64,000 nucleotides of DNA from Haberlea rhodopensis (GCA_907163345.1 CAJQUN010000449.1:248001-312000); one strand, 5' to 3'. Positions 11,660 through 23,990 are shown, counted from the stretch's first letter. Notes: a model not told the origin generated them from the letters alone. Program-made: numbers and translations.

Positions 11660-11906
11660 AGGGCATTTGAGATGCCTGGGAATGATCGTAAAATCATGTA
11701 TTCTTCGTAAGACATTTGAGATGTCTAGGTTCGTAGAATCATGTATTCATTATGAGACATTTGAGATGTCTAGGTTTGTAGAATCATGCATTCTTCGTAA
11801 GACATTTGAGATGTCTAGGTTCGTAGAATCATGTATTCATTATGAGACATTTGAGATGTCTAGGTTCATAGACTCATGTTTTCATTATAAGACATATGAG
11901 ATGTCT
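11660..11906 (+). repeat. 45-bp tandem repeat with TTGAG-loop hairpins
   Basis: GACATTTGAGATGTC recurs at 11711, 11756, 11801 and 11846, with a variant at 11891, all 45 bp apart. An upstream unit at 11662 reads GGCATTTGAGATGCC: the stem pair changed on both sides and the TTGAG loop stayed. The same array is at 17884-18129 in the 3' LTR. The - element has fewer, more diverged units. Confidence 0.9.
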
Positions 11907-12215
11907 AAGTATAATGGAAAGCAAGGTTATGAAATCAATATTAGATATTGATATATCTATTTTTGCATGTATATGAACTTGGAATCATTCATTATTGATA
12001 TTGTAAATCAGGCATGCGATGTGTAAATCAATGTGTTGATTTACTGATTTATGAGATTTGATGAGTTTGATGTTGTGAGAACAGGGATAGTACACGGAAT
12101 CCCGGATGAGGATGTTGCCATCCAGGGAGTATCATTTAAATTCATTAGCATTTACCTTTGTTGTAAATTATGAATTTCATTATTATGATTATGGGATTTT
12201 GTGTATTGGTATGCT

Positions 12216-12247
12216 CACCCCGTTGGGGGCTGTCTCTGTTGGGACAG
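12216..12247 (+). other. Paired hairpins in U5-like region
   Basis: Two adjacent palindromes follow ATGCTCA: CCCC-GTT-GGGG, then CTGTCTC-TGTTG-GGGACAG. The block is conserved at 18438-18469, 49378-49410 and 57022-57055, and reversed in both LTRs of the - element. It may mark the R/U5 or polyadenylation region; function unknown. Confidence 0.6.
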
Positions 12248-12887
12248 GTGGACAGGTACATCGATGGCTATGGAGTTGAGCTCGAGCTGTTGATTTGAGG
12301 TACTCCCAGGATCGTGGTACCAGGGCTTGATGGAGCACGGTATCGTATAGAGTACCTATATATACACCTGAGGATTTATACATATTCATGATGCTCGCAT
12401 GTGAGCACGATTATACTTGTATATGGATTGTATATAAAGGCATGAGCCTTTCTCTCTTTCATTTAAGGTTGCATGCAATTAGGTTGAATTGCTAGAATGA
12501 TATGAGAGTCATTGGTGTATTATGTGGGTGTTGGAACCCACTTTTGTTGACATATGTGTGGTGTCTTCCCTGGCTGGGAATCTACTTGTATTACTGCTTT
12601 CTGTTGAGTATTATGTGTTCCCTGGCCGGGAATTTTGTTATGTGTTGTACTCTTTTTTTTGGGATAGCTCTATTTATGGGGAGACTCTGCCCAAATTTTT
12701 ATAAAAGTTTACAATGTGAAAAGTGGCACCAAGGGGTTGGTAAAAGGGCAAACATATGAGTCTTTCATTGACAGGCAATGATTAAGTATCATCAGAGCTT
12801 CCCGATTGACATTTTATAGAAAGCATGTACCACACATAGTGGTTAATACACTAATCAAGGTTTAAGGGCTTGGGGTCCTTACATTAG

Positions 12888-12899
12888 TGGTATCAGAGC
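12888..12899 (+). promoter_or_regulatory. Primer binding site of the + LARD-like element
   Basis: TGGTATCAGAGC follows the LTR end CTTACA after four bases (TTAG). Initiator methionine tRNA type. Confidence 0.93.
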
Positions 12900-13327
12900 A
12901 GTGGTTGCTCATTGGGGCTGTTAAGGGCCTAGGAAGTTATTGATAGCACATATTTATGCATGATGGCATTAATGTTGTATGACATAGCAAATTGTTTATG
13001 TGCTATTATGATATGAAAAGTGGTATTGCTAACCATTGTGGTTGCAGGAATCGTGTGGAACACGATAGGATGACATTTATGGGGATGTCTGGCACTCCGT
13101 GTGTTATGTGCCAAGGAAGCTGGTTTTAAGAAAATCAGATAAAGGGATATTTCCGAGGTAACATGTATTTTACGTTGTCTTGTTGACACATGATGAATGC
13201 AAAGTGGTGCATTGAGGTTATGATATATGTTATTGTGCATTGTTTTTGCATATGCATGTTATGAAATATAAGAGGTGTATTTCTTGAGTCAAAGTTATCT
13301 TAGTAAGGATTTTAATGGCTTACACTA

Positions 13328-13488
13328 AAGTCCATATGAAGCGAGGAAGGATTCCGCTTATATGGAGTGGTGAGAAGCATTGAAATGCACTGATATTTCA
13401 CGAGTCCAGGTTATCCTAGTGAGGATTTCAATGCTTGCGCTAAGGTCCATATGAAGCGAGGAAGGATTCCGCTTATATGGAGTAGTGA
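13328..13488 (+). repeat. Two copies of a strong stem-loop
   Basis: At about 13331-13367 and 13448-13484, CCATATGAAGCG is followed 10 bases later by CGCTTATATGG, an 11-bp stem with one bulged base. The copies sit about 117 bp apart within a longer diverged direct repeat. Confidence 0.8.
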
Positions 13489-13529
13489 GAAGCATTGAAA
13501 TACACTACTGATAAGTGACTCGATTCGAG

Positions 13530-13960
13530 GTTTATTTATAGCGATGGTTCATTCCGCTATATTGATTGGCGATGGTTCATTCCGCCAGGTGTATTGATAG
13601 CGATGGTTCATTCCGCTATATTGATTGGCGATGGTTCATTCCGCCAGGTGTATTTATAGCGATGGTTCATTCCGCTATATCTATTGGCGATGGTTCATTC
13701 CGCCAGGTGTATTGATAGCGATGCCTCTTTCCGCTACTATGTGGACGATGATTCATGCTCAGGGTATAGCGAGGTTTCATGCCACTTATTATCTGACGAG
13801 GTGTCATACCGTCGATTCTATAGCGAGGGATCTTGCCGCTATGTACTCAGCACAGGATTTTTGCCGCCTTCGAGCGATGGGTGCTGATTACGCACTATTA
13901 TTGAGCGACGGAGACAGGTATGACGCTATATCACTAGCGATGAGGTATGAGATATTGCTA
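13530..13960 (+). repeat. Hairpin array with GCG/CGC stems (+ element)
   Basis: From 13538, units alternate between TAGCG...CGCTA and TGGCG...CGCCA around a loop close to ATGGTTCATTC. After 13720 the units become degenerate (TAGCGAGG, TTGCCGC). This is the counterpart of 6773-7290 in the - element, in reversed orientation and with different copy number. It lacks the 59-bp array. Confidence 0.75.
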
Positions 13961-16395
13961 TTTTATTAGCTTTATTGTAGCTGGCATGCATTGATATACA
14001 TGTTTTATTATGCCTATTTTACTAGCATGATAGTGGATGACATACGCTGATGTACATGTATCGTCACTAGTGGGCAATGTTTTAGATGCCATGAGTTGGC
14101 ATGTGTCGTCACGGGATGACGATGAAGATGGTGTAGGAGATGTCTTATTAGACATGCATCATCGTTACGATGATCGATGCGTTGAGTATACGTATTCTGT
14201 GGTATGCCTTGGGTGCCAGTACCGAGCACAAGGTGGTGTGTGCGACACCGATGGACGTGACCCTTATACCGAGCGGGTTGCTCGAGGAATGGTTGGATGC
14301 GCTGTACATGTGATTGTACCGCAGCTTACGATTGGGGGATCATTTTACGAGTGGTGATACCCTAGAAGTATGCTCGTTGGATTGGTTTTTTGGCCATGTT
14401 TTTGACGATAGGAGTAATCGTGGAGGAAATTACTCGCTTTCTGTCGATGTGACATGTGGTAGACATGATCACACCACCCTTGAGGGTGTAGGATGGGTCC
14501 TAAGGGAGTAGGATCAGGTTATGTTAAGTACATAGGGACATTGGAGTGTCCAGGGTGTATCGGCATTGAGGAATGTTGGATAAAGACCCACTACTCTATT
14601 GAGTTTTCTTCCCATAGTATGTTATACCATGTGGAAACGTCCGTCTTGTTGGTAGGTTTGAGGTAAACCTAAAGAGGCAGAGACTAGGTTGTCTGCCGCG
14701 TGTGTGTAGCACCATGATGGACTTGCTAGAGCCGTTACACTGCTCGTTGGAACCAAGTTTGGCAAATCGTAAGGTGATGCGATGTGAATCGTGGTGGACT
14801 CTAGTAGTCACCACATCATTTGAGGTTGTGCGTGCCTCGCTGAAACGTGTATACGTTTATGTTTAAATCTTGGAGACTTGTCTGGGACAGCTCAGGATGT
14901 TGGAGTACCAACAAGAGAGTCATCAGGTTGTTATTGACTCAATCTAAAGGAACCCGTGTATTGGGATACAATGGGTGTTATTATATCCAGTTTTTCCGAA
15001 CGATGGTTCGAGACTTGTGGATCTCGAGTTCGATGGCACTTCCCTTGCGAGGAAGGAGGTAGTATTATACCTATTTGGGAATCTTGAAAGATTCGGTAAG
15101 TTGGTGCAAGTGGTGTTGATTTTGGGAATCACACCGTGTATTGTTAATCGTCGATTTTCATCCTCCACTGAGTAAGGAATGACTCAGAATTGACGGTTGT
15201 GTTTGGGGCTTAGGGATATGTGGTAGATACCCGAGCCGAGTGCATTGAGTATGCATGTGATATCAGTGCTTAGGCAGGTATACCGGTGAGTATACGGATG
15301 CCAGTTATTGATTTCCTCTCTGTTAAGTGCATAGAGTTATGCTATTTGAGGATGGTTAAATCCCTGATGAGAGATATGGAACACCTTGAGATTGGGAATC
15401 TCCATGGCGCGATGTTTATGAGGGATAATCGTGAAGATAGTTGACTCCCTTGAGGAGGGATTTTCTTGCGAGGGTTAAGGTACTTCCCTTGTTGGTGTTT
15501 TCCTTCGAGTTATGCGACAGCCTTCCCAAGTTTGGATTGTTAAATCCGAGGATTTTCAAGGGATGGCAGGATTTCGGATTGGTTGAGTGTCGCTGACGAC
15601 ACAAGCGTTGAGGATGCAATGGGTTTATTGCATGCCCCTTAAGAATTTTAAACTCTGCGGAGTCTCGGTTGTTATTTATGATTAGGACGTGATTCTTGGA
15701 ACATCCGTAGGTGGACATCTTGCGAGATGTCTTTTGTTTGAATTTGTGGCCGTGAGTTGCCCAAATTAAGTTGCAATGAGGCGACTACTCCTTCGATGGA
15801 GGAAGTTTGAAAGTGGAAACCAGGTTTGGTATGTGTACACCGTGGTTGTACTAGTGTTTCCCCTCGTAATGATGTATGTTAGACATCGTGAGTCTTGATA
15901 GAGATGTCATGGAATGATATCTACGATAGAATCAAGAGCGATTCGAATCCTTGCAGTTTCAGTTGACTAACTGCTTTTGGACTGTTAGCGTTGAGTTGTG
16001 CTGACGCTCTTTGACGTTATGATGGATTTGGAAGTCTATTCCACTCCAGAGTTTGACACGAGGTCAACGTTCTTACGGTTGAGGTGTCATTCAGGATGTG
16101 TTCGTACTGTTGTATTAAAACGAAGGACGACTGTCTGATCTACAGTCGTAAGTATCAGTTGTTTCGCAGTCATGAGAGGCTGACTTTTGGGATGACCCGC
16201 ATCGAGGTACGTTTTACCTCTTGGGTGATATGTTGGTTTTGGTATGTCGCTCTGTTTCAGAGTTTGATGAGAGGTAAGTATCCTCGCGTTTATTAAGACG
16301 ATTCTGATATGGTCAGGAATCGAGGTTATGGCTTCATGTTGTTGTGTAGCCTGGGTGTTACGTGATACACCAGTGCTAATTTCGAGGACGAAATT

Positions 16396-16412
16396 CTTTT
16401 AGTGGGGGATAT
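16396..16412 (+). promoter_or_regulatory. Polypurine tract of the + LARD-like element
   Basis: A GAGGACGAAAT string is followed by AGTGGGGGATAT immediately before the LTR start TGTGATGACC. It resembles the 3' end of plant Ty3/gypsy elements. Confidence 0.85.
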
Positions 16413-19106
16413 TGTGATGACCAGGGATTATAGGTGTTAATCCCGTAGTGTTAATAATCCCTAAAGTGGTTTTACGTGGCAAGGTGGGTTTAATCGAGGT
16501 ATTGGGCCTTCTGGGCTCGTTTATTTGGGTAGTTGGGATCGTTGGATCCAGAGGTTGAGATTGTATTCACATTTCGGTGTAAAACCTAAGAGTTGGGTTT
16601 TTGATGTGTCTCGGAATCTCGGGTGCTGGGTGAGCACCGGTAGGGGATTTTGGAGTTAGAGAGAGAGTTTTTGAAAACAGATGATTTTTAAGGAATCATG
16701 ATGTATTTGTGGGGCTATTAATTTTTCGGGGTATTTTTGCTATAAATACCAATTGAACCCAAAATTTGTCATAAATTTCATTTCAGCCCCCAACTCCTCC
16801 TCTCTCCCGCGCGCGACCCCTTTCCCGATCTCCCCTGCCTCCGCGCGCAAAAGCGGTGCGCCCGCCGCCGTCCGGCCGCCGCTCGCCGCGTGCGACCTAT
16901 CACCGTCTTCGTCTCGACGAGGCGCTTCTTTCCCCTCCATCAATTCGAGGTTTCGTCGCGTCCTGGAGTCGAATTTGGCAGAAAGGCGTCGATCCCCAAA
17001 AGTTAGGGTTCATCGAATTTGAACGATTTTGCTTCCGATTTTCGTTGGGTAATCTCCCTTACCCCTTGTTCTTCTTTTTCGTGCATTTCCCTGCTTATTT
17101 TGGTGATTTTGGTTCGAAATTATTTTCGAAATTGTAGGGTTTGATTTCGAAAATTTGGGGGTTTTTGGCAAGGGTATTATTTCGTGCAATTGATCGATTA
17201 TTGCATGTTTTAAGAGTATTATGATGCTTGATTGAGATCGAATTGAGAAGCTTTGGTTCAAATTTGAAGAATTGTTAGAGTTGGGATTTAAAGGCTTGTT
17301 TGGGTTCGATTTTAAGGGGGTTGAGTTCGAAAATTTGTCAAGGGATGTTGATTCTTGCTTGGATAGCTTAATTGACATTTTAGATGAATTATGGTATTTT
17401 ATTGGGTTCGAATTGTGAGATTAAGGTTCGATTTTTGTAGGGCATTCTTGAACAAATTTCGATTGTCTCATTTATTTCCTTCCCTTCATGTACCCTGCCC
17501 CGGGTCTTTTAAGAGGATAATTGTCGTGTATTGACAATGTTGTGAGGGATATGGGTGTGCTTGAGCATAGGTTACATGTTCGTAAATAATTGTGAATTAT
17601 TTATCGTGTTAGCACATCATTCCTCGGGGCATGGAACTCGAGCAAGGCTTGGCTCGGACTTCGGAGATTTAAGGTACGTGCGACGTACGAGCATTACTAT
17701 ATATATGTGAAATGCATAAGGTGTTTTTGATTGCATTGAATGTTTTGCGTATGGTTATACATATATGTTGATATAGCCAAGGAATGACCCAAATCTTGAT
17801 ATCGCCGCTTGTAGCGTGCGTGACACTAGAGTAGGATGACTCTTGCATGATATATGGGGTACTGGGTTTATTTGACTATATTAGGGCATTTGAGATGCCT
17901 GGGAATGATCGTAAAATCATGTATTCTTCGTAAGACATTTGAGATGTCTAGGTTCGTAGAATCATGTATTCATTATGAGACATTTGAGATGTCTAGGTTT
18001 GTAGAATCATGCATTCTTCGTAAGACATTTGAGATGTCTAGGTTCGTAGAATCATGTATTCATTATGAGACATTTGAGATGTCTAGGTTCATAGACTCAT
18101 GTTTTCATTATAAGACATATGAGATGTCTAAGTATAATGGAAAGCAAGGTTATGAAATCAATATTAGATATTGATATATCTATTTTTGCATGTATATGAA
18201 CTTGGAATCATTCATTATTGATATTGTAAATCAGGCATGCGATGTGTAAATCAATGTGTTGATTTACTGATTTATGAGATTTGATGAGTTTGATGTTGTG
18301 AGAACAGGGATAGTACACGGAATCCCGGATGAGGATGTTGCCATCCAGGGAGTATCATTTAAATTCATTAGCATTTACCTTTGTTGTAAATTATGAATTT
18401 CATTATTATGATTATGGGATTTTGTGTATTGGTATGCTCACCCCGTTGGGGGCTGTCTCTGTTGGGACAGGTGGACAGGTACATCGATGGCTATGGAGCT
18501 GAGCTCGAGCTGTTGATTTGAGGTACTCCCAGGATCGTGGTACCAGGGCTTGATGGAGCACGGTATCGTATAGAGTACCTATATATACACCTGAGGATTT
18601 ATACATATTCATGATGCTCGCATGTGAGCACGATTATACTTGTATATGGATTGTATATAAAGGCATGAGCCTTTCTCTCTTTCATTTAAGGTTGCATGCA
18701 ATTAGGTTGAATTGCTAGAATGATATGAGAGTCATTGGTGTATTATGTGGGTGTTGGAACCCACTTTTGTTGACATATGTGTGGTGTCTTCCCTGGCTGG
18801 GAATCTACTTGTATTACTGCTTTCTGTTGAGTATTATGTGTTCCCTGGCCGGGAATTTTGTTATGTGTTGTACTCTTTTTTTTGGGATAGCTCTATTTAT
18901 GGGGAGACTCTGCCCAAATTTTTATAAAAGTTTACAATGTGAAAAGTGGCACCAAGGGGTTGGTAAAAGGGCAAACATATGAGTCTTTCATTGACAGGCA
19001 ATGATTAAGTATCATCAGAGCTTCCCGATTGACATTTTATAGAAAGCATGTACCACACATAGTGGTTAATACACTAATCAAGGTTTAAGGGCTTGGGGTC
19101 CTTACA
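16413..19106 (+). repeat. 3' LTR of the + LARD-like element (2694 bp, complete)
   Basis: It runs from TGTGATGACC to GGTCCTTACA and is the only full-length LTR of this copy. Its features repeat those of the 5' LTR: TATA at 16741-16748, predicted exon near 17613-17673, hairpin array at 17884-18129, paired hairpins at 18438-18469. Confidence 0.92.
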
Positions 19107-19319
19107 ACCCGAGATCCCGAGACACATCAAAAACCCAACTCTTAGGTTTTTCACCGAAATGTGAATACAATCTCAACCTCTGGATCCAACGATCCCAACT
19201 ACCCAATTAAACGAGCCCAGAAGGCCCAACACCTCGATTAAATTCCAAATCGCCACGTAAAACCACTTTAGGGATTATTAACACTACGGGATTAACACCT
19301 ATAATCCCTGGTCATCACA
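19107..19319 (-). repeat. 5' LTR of the - LARD-like element, first 213 bp
   Basis: It matches 4211-4423 and closes the outer element. It is followed by the right GTGCT duplication at 19320-19324. Confidence 0.92.
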
Positions 19320-19324
19320 GTGCT

Positions 19325-20028
19325 TGTGAAGTTACCTTAGGTTGACTCTTAGGATTTTCTCATTGGCTTGAGAGAATCGTTAGTAGGGGCTATAACCATG
19401 TCACGTTTAATTATGTATGTTAATGCATGATTTATCTTATGTTTTAGATTGATAATTGTATTACACATATATGTAGCTATGTATACAACTATATGTAGTG
19501 GACATATTTTAAATTATCAAACTAATCATGAGATCAATAAATCCCTCTAAAATATTAAGTTTTAGATGCCTTCCAAAATTAAAAGTACTCGTCAATAACT
19601 TCGATTGTACATGTGTGGGTTTGCCAAAGCAAAGCACCGTGGCAATCTTAGTAAGGCGCGAAAGGATAAAAGTGATATCCGTTATACTTTAAATTGGGTA
19701 CGACTTAACTAGGTTATCTCAATAGGATTGGGAACTTAGAGGCATGGGTTGGATTATAATTCATTTGATAAATTGAACAAAGTGTTGTTCGTCCAACTAT
19801 CCAAGAATTACATGTGATGTAATTGACAAAGTGTTGTCTACCTAAATAACCGAGTCTTGGGCGATTAGCCAAAGCTAACTCAAGATTAGGCGAAATATGG
19901 ATCTTGGCCCACTAAAGGTTTCGAGGGTTGATATTTTTAAACAAAATAGTGGGAGTATCATTTAATATAAGACCATGTTAAATGATTAAATCATAAACTT
20001 ATTTTGCATATTTATATTGTAGATATCC
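19325..20028 (+). other. Copia leader, second part
   Basis: The leader continues from 1820 to gag. Its reverse-complement relative is at 27283-27990. No ORF is supported. Just before the gag ATG the sequence TTTATATTGTAG resembles a 3' splice site, and the - sister keeps a close version of it (TTAATATTGTAG on -). Confidence 0.75.
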
Positions 20029-23000
20029 ATGGCAACTAACAACGTTACAAGCACTTTATCACTGCGATCGGTCCTTGAGAAGGACAAATTAAATGGGACA
20101 AATTTCCTAGACTGGCATAGGAACTTGAGGATAGTCCTCAAACAAGAAAAGAAACAATATGTCCTAGAGGAACCCTTACCCGCTTAGGAACCTCCCCTAA
20201 CAGCTACAAGAGCTGATAAAGATGCTTACAAGAAGCATCAGAGTGACGCACTTGATGTTGGGTGCCTTATGCTTGCCACCATGAACTCTGAGCTTCAGAA
20301 GCAACATGAGGAAATGGAGGCGTTCGATATGATCGAACACTTAAAGCAATTGTACCAACAACAAGCTAGACAAGAGAGGTATGACGTCTCTAAAGCGTTG
20401 TTCCAGTGCAGGATGGTAGAGGGAAGCGTAGTTGGAACTCATGTGCTCAAGATGATTGGGTACATTGAGAATATGGACAAGCTGGGTTTTCCATTGGACC
20501 AAGAGTTGGCCACCGATGTGATCTTGCAATCGTTGCCTGAGAGCTTCAGTCAATTTGTAGTAAATTACAATATGACTGACATGGAAAAGACTCTACCACA
20601 ATTGCTTGGTATGTTGAGAACATATGAAGCAAATACAAAGAAGACTAAGGCCACAAATGTTCTTATTGTGAATAAGGGCAAAGGAAGGGCCAAAGCTGAA
20701 GGCAACAAGAAAGCAAAGAAGGTCTTTGTTAAATCTAAGCCAAAGTCTTATGCACTGAAACCAAAGGGAGGGATAGCAAAGGAAGGGAACTGTTTCCATT
20801 GCGGTGAGACCGGCCATTGGAAAAGAAACTGCAAAGTATATCTGGAGGATCTAAAGAAAGGAAGTGTGACTTCCACTTCAGGTATTTTTGTTATAGAAGT
20901 CAATTTATCTACTTCTTCATCATGGGTATTAGATACTGGATGTGGATCTCACATTTGTGTAAATGTGCAGGATCTAAAAAGGAGTAGGACGTTGGCGAAA
21001 GGTGAAGTTGATCTCCTAGTTGGAAATGGAACAAGAGTTGCTGCATTAGCTATAGGAGATTATTGTTTAGCTTTACCTGCTGGTTTATCGTTGATTTTAA
21101 AAGACTGTTATTTTGTGCCATCTATTACTAAAAACATAATTTCTATTTCTTGTTTAGACAAGTGTGGTTTTTCATTTATAATAAAGGACAACTGTTGTTC
21201 TATTTATTTAAATGATATGTTTTATGCTAGCGCACAAATGGTGAATGGTCTTTATTTATTAAATCTTGATATGCCTATCTATAACATAAATACTAAAAGG
21301 ATTAAAAATAATGATTGTAATCCGACTTATCTCTGGCACTGTCGCTTGGGCCACATAAACGAGAACCGCATATCTAAACTTCATAAGGATGGAGTATTAG
21401 ATTCATTTGATTTTGAATCATATGAAACATGCGAATCTTGTTTAATGGGCAAGATGACTAAAGCCCCTTTCAAGGGACATGTTGAAAGGGCAAATGTTTT
21501 ATTGGGACTAATACATAGTGATGTATGTGGACAATAAGTACACAAGCTAGAGGTGGTTTTCAATACTTCGTTACATTTACTGATGACCTCAGTAGTTATG
21601 GGTATGTGTACCTAACGAAGCATAAGCATGAAACCTTTGAAAAGTTCAAAGATTTCAAGAATGAAGTACAAAACCAACTTGGCAAAAGTATCAAGATCCT
21701 TCGATCAGATCGAGGAGGTGAATACTTAAGCCAAGAGCTTCATGACTATCTAAAGGAATGTGGGATAGTCCCACAACTCACTCCTCCGTATACTCCACAA
21801 TGGAATGGTGTATCCGAGAGGAGAAATCGAACCATGTTGGACATGGTTAGATCAATGATGAGTCATGCAGATCTTCCGATATCGTTTTGGGGACACGCTC
21901 TAGAAACAGCGATTTTCTTACTGAATCGTGTTCCATCTAAATCAGTGGAAAAGACACCATATGAGATATGGACTGGGAAGCGTCCTAGTAAGTCTTTTAT
22001 GAAGATTTGGGGTTGTGAGGCTTTCGTTAGACGTCACGCCACTAACAAAATTGGACCCAAATCTGATAAGTGTTTATTTGTGGGGTATCCTAAGGAAACG
22101 AAAGGATACTATTTCTATTATCCCACCGAGAACAAAGTAGTTGTTGCTCGGACTGGTGTATTTCTTGAAAGAGAATTTATTTCTAGAAAAACCAGTGGGA
22201 GAAAAATAGAACTTAGTGAAGTTCAACCACAAGAAAACACTGAACCTGAGATTGAGATGGAAACAGAGCAGGCACCGCAAGCTGTTGTGGAAGAAGCACC
22301 TGCTCAAGAGACACAAGCCCAGCGTAGGTCTGTAAGAGAACACCGGGAGCCACAGAGATATGGATTTCTTGTGACTCAACAAGGTGACTTACTACTTATT
22401 GATGAGGATGAGCCGTCATCTTATCAACAAGCTATAATGGGCAATTATTCTGAGAAATGGCAAGAGGCCATGAAATCTGAGATGGAATCCATGTATGCAA
22501 ACCAAGTATGGACTTTGGTTGATCCACCTGAAGGGGTACGACCCATAGGGTGCAAATGGATTTTCAAGAAAAAGACCGATATGGATGGTAACGTACAAAC
22601 CTATAAAGGTCGGCTGGTTGCAAAAGGATTCAAACAAATTCATGGTATTGACTATGATGAAACCTTTTCACCAGTGGCCATGGTTAAATCCATAAGGATC
22701 TTACTTGCAATAGCTGCATTTCATGATTATGAAATCTGGCAGATGGAAGTCAAAACAAGCTTTCCTTAATGGAAATCTGCTCGAAGATGTGTACATGACA
22801 CAGCCTGAGGGTTTTGTCGATCCAAAGGATGCTGGAAAGATATGCAAGCTACAACGATCCATTTATGGATTGAAGCAAGCTTCTCGGAGTTGGAATCTTC
22901 GTTTTGATGATGCAATCAAAGAGTTTGGTTTTATCAAAAACGAAGATGAACCTTGTGTCTACAAGAAGGTCAGTGGGAGCGTAATCATTTTCCTAGTGTT

Positions 23001-23990
23001 GTATGTAGATGACATACTTCTCATTGGAAATGATATCCCTGCCTTACAATCTGTAAAGATTTGGCTAGGTATTGCTTTTCGATGAAAGACTTGGGAGAAG
23101 CCACCTATGTATTAGGAATCAAGATCTATAGAGATAGATCAAGAAGGCTTCTTGGTCTGAGTCAAAGTACATACCTAGACAAAGTGCTTAAAAGGTTTAG
23201 CATGCAAGAATCAAAGAAAGGATTCGTGCCTATGACACATGGTATTTATCCCTCGAAGGAACAGTGTCCTTCAACACCAGATGAGAGACAACGCATGAGT
23301 AAGATTCCATATGCGTCAGCTATTGGATCTATCATGTATGCCATGATATGTACTCGTCCCGATGTATCGTATGCTTTGAGCATGACGAGCAGATATCAAG
23401 TTGATCCAGGTAAAGGTCACTGGATTGCTGTCAAGAACATCCTGAAGTACTTGAGAAGGACTAAGGATACATTCTTGATTTATGGAGGTGAGGAAGAGCT
23501 CAATGTAATGGGTTACACTGATGCAAGCTTCCAAACCGACAAAGATGATTTTCGATCGCAATCTGGATATGTGTATTGCCTAAATGGAGGTGCTGTGAGC
23601 TGGAAGAGTTCAAAGCAAGAAACAGTAGCCGATTCTACAACGGAAGCTGAGTATATTGCTGCCTCGGATGCAGCAAAGGAAGCTGTTTGGATGAGGAAGT
23701 TCATTTCTGAACTTGGAGTGTTGCCTAGCATTAAAGATCCGATAGAACTCTATTGTGACAACAATGGAGCGATCGCATTGGCTAAGGAACCAAGATCTCA
23801 CCAAAGATCCAAGCACATACTTAGGCGTTTCCATTTCATTCGAGAAATCGTTGAAAGGGGAGATGTTAAAATATGCAAAGTACCGACAGATGATAATGTA
23901 TCTGACCCATTGACGAAGCCACTGTCACAGCAGAAGCATGATCGTCATACTAGATCTCTAGGCATTAGGTATATGTATGAGTGGTCTTAG
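20029..23990 (+). pseudogene. Copia gag-pol polyprotein, disrupted
   Basis: A Ty1/copia polyprotein in standard order: gag (UBN2-like, from the ATG in MATNNVTSTLSLRSVLEKD at 20029), zinc knuckle CFHCGETGHWKRNC near 20792, protease WVLDTGCGSH near 20925, pre-integrase WHCRLGH near 21333, integrase core (SDVCGQ near 21518, SDRGGEY near 21706, SERRNRT near 21811), reverse transcriptase (LYVDDILL near 22999) and RNase H (TEAEYIAAS near 23644). Breaks: in-frame TAG at 20185-20187 and frame changes near 21530, 22745 and 23070. Integrase before RT is diagnostic for copia. The start is supported by the sister copy, which begins with the same residues. Confidence 0.95.

Larger units (their letters stand above)
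10411..12883 (+). repeat. 5' LTR of the + LARD-like element (first 220 bp lost)
   Basis: It aligns to 16633-19106 with only about three differences seen (a one-base indel near 10560, a substitution near 11267, another near 12273). A TATAAATA box is at 10519-10526. A predicted 61-nt exon is at 11390-11450, a TTGAG-loop hairpin array at 11660-11906, and two adjacent hairpins at 12216-12247. It ends GGTCCTTACA. Confidence 0.92.
12884..16412 (+). other. Non-coding internal domain of the + LARD-like element
   Basis: 3.5 kb with no gag or pol motif in any frame. It aligns in patches, reversed, with 4424-8249: the stretch before the polypurine tract, the motifs near 14220-14480 and the hairpin arrays all correspond. 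No ORF is conserved between the two copies, so translation looks unlikely. A GTTGCAG acceptor-like string at about 13043-13049 could serve a spliced leader. Confidence 0.8.
10411..19106 (+). mobile_element. Second LARD-like element (+), nested in the first
   Basis: Structure: truncated 5' LTR (10411-12883), primer site, non-coding internal domain (12884-16412), polypurine tract, complete 3' LTR (16413-19106). Its right end CTTACA abuts position 213 of the host LTR cleanly. Its left end lacks the first 220 LTR bases, and 224 bases of host LTR are also gone. The simplest reading is a normal insertion followed by deletion at the centre of the head-to-head inverted repeat. It is the same superfamily as the - element, but clearly diverged from it. 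Confidence 0.88.
1826..19319 (-). mobile_element. LARD-like non-autonomous LTR element (-), itself interrupted
   Basis: On - it reads: 5' LTR (19319-19107, then 10410-8250), primer site (8245-8234), internal domain without coding capacity (8249-4424), polypurine tract, 3' LTR (4423-1826). Removing the nested + element leaves about 8.8 kb. The long LTRs, complete replication signals and lack of gag or pol fit the LARD class, mobilised in trans by an autonomous relative. The GAGGACGAAAT string next to the polypurine tract resembles the 3' ends of plant Ty3/gypsy elements, suggesting gypsy ancestry. Confidence 0.88.

Noticed and set aside
11660..11906. A 106-codon ORF with repeated FEMSRFVESC-type peptides, as a repeat protein
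   Set aside because: It is the translation of the 45-bp LTR hairpin repeat, duplicated in both LTRs, with no start context or conservation in the - element.
12888..12899. tRNA gene
   Set aside because: Only the 12-base primer complement is present; there is no cloverleaf around it at any of the six sites.
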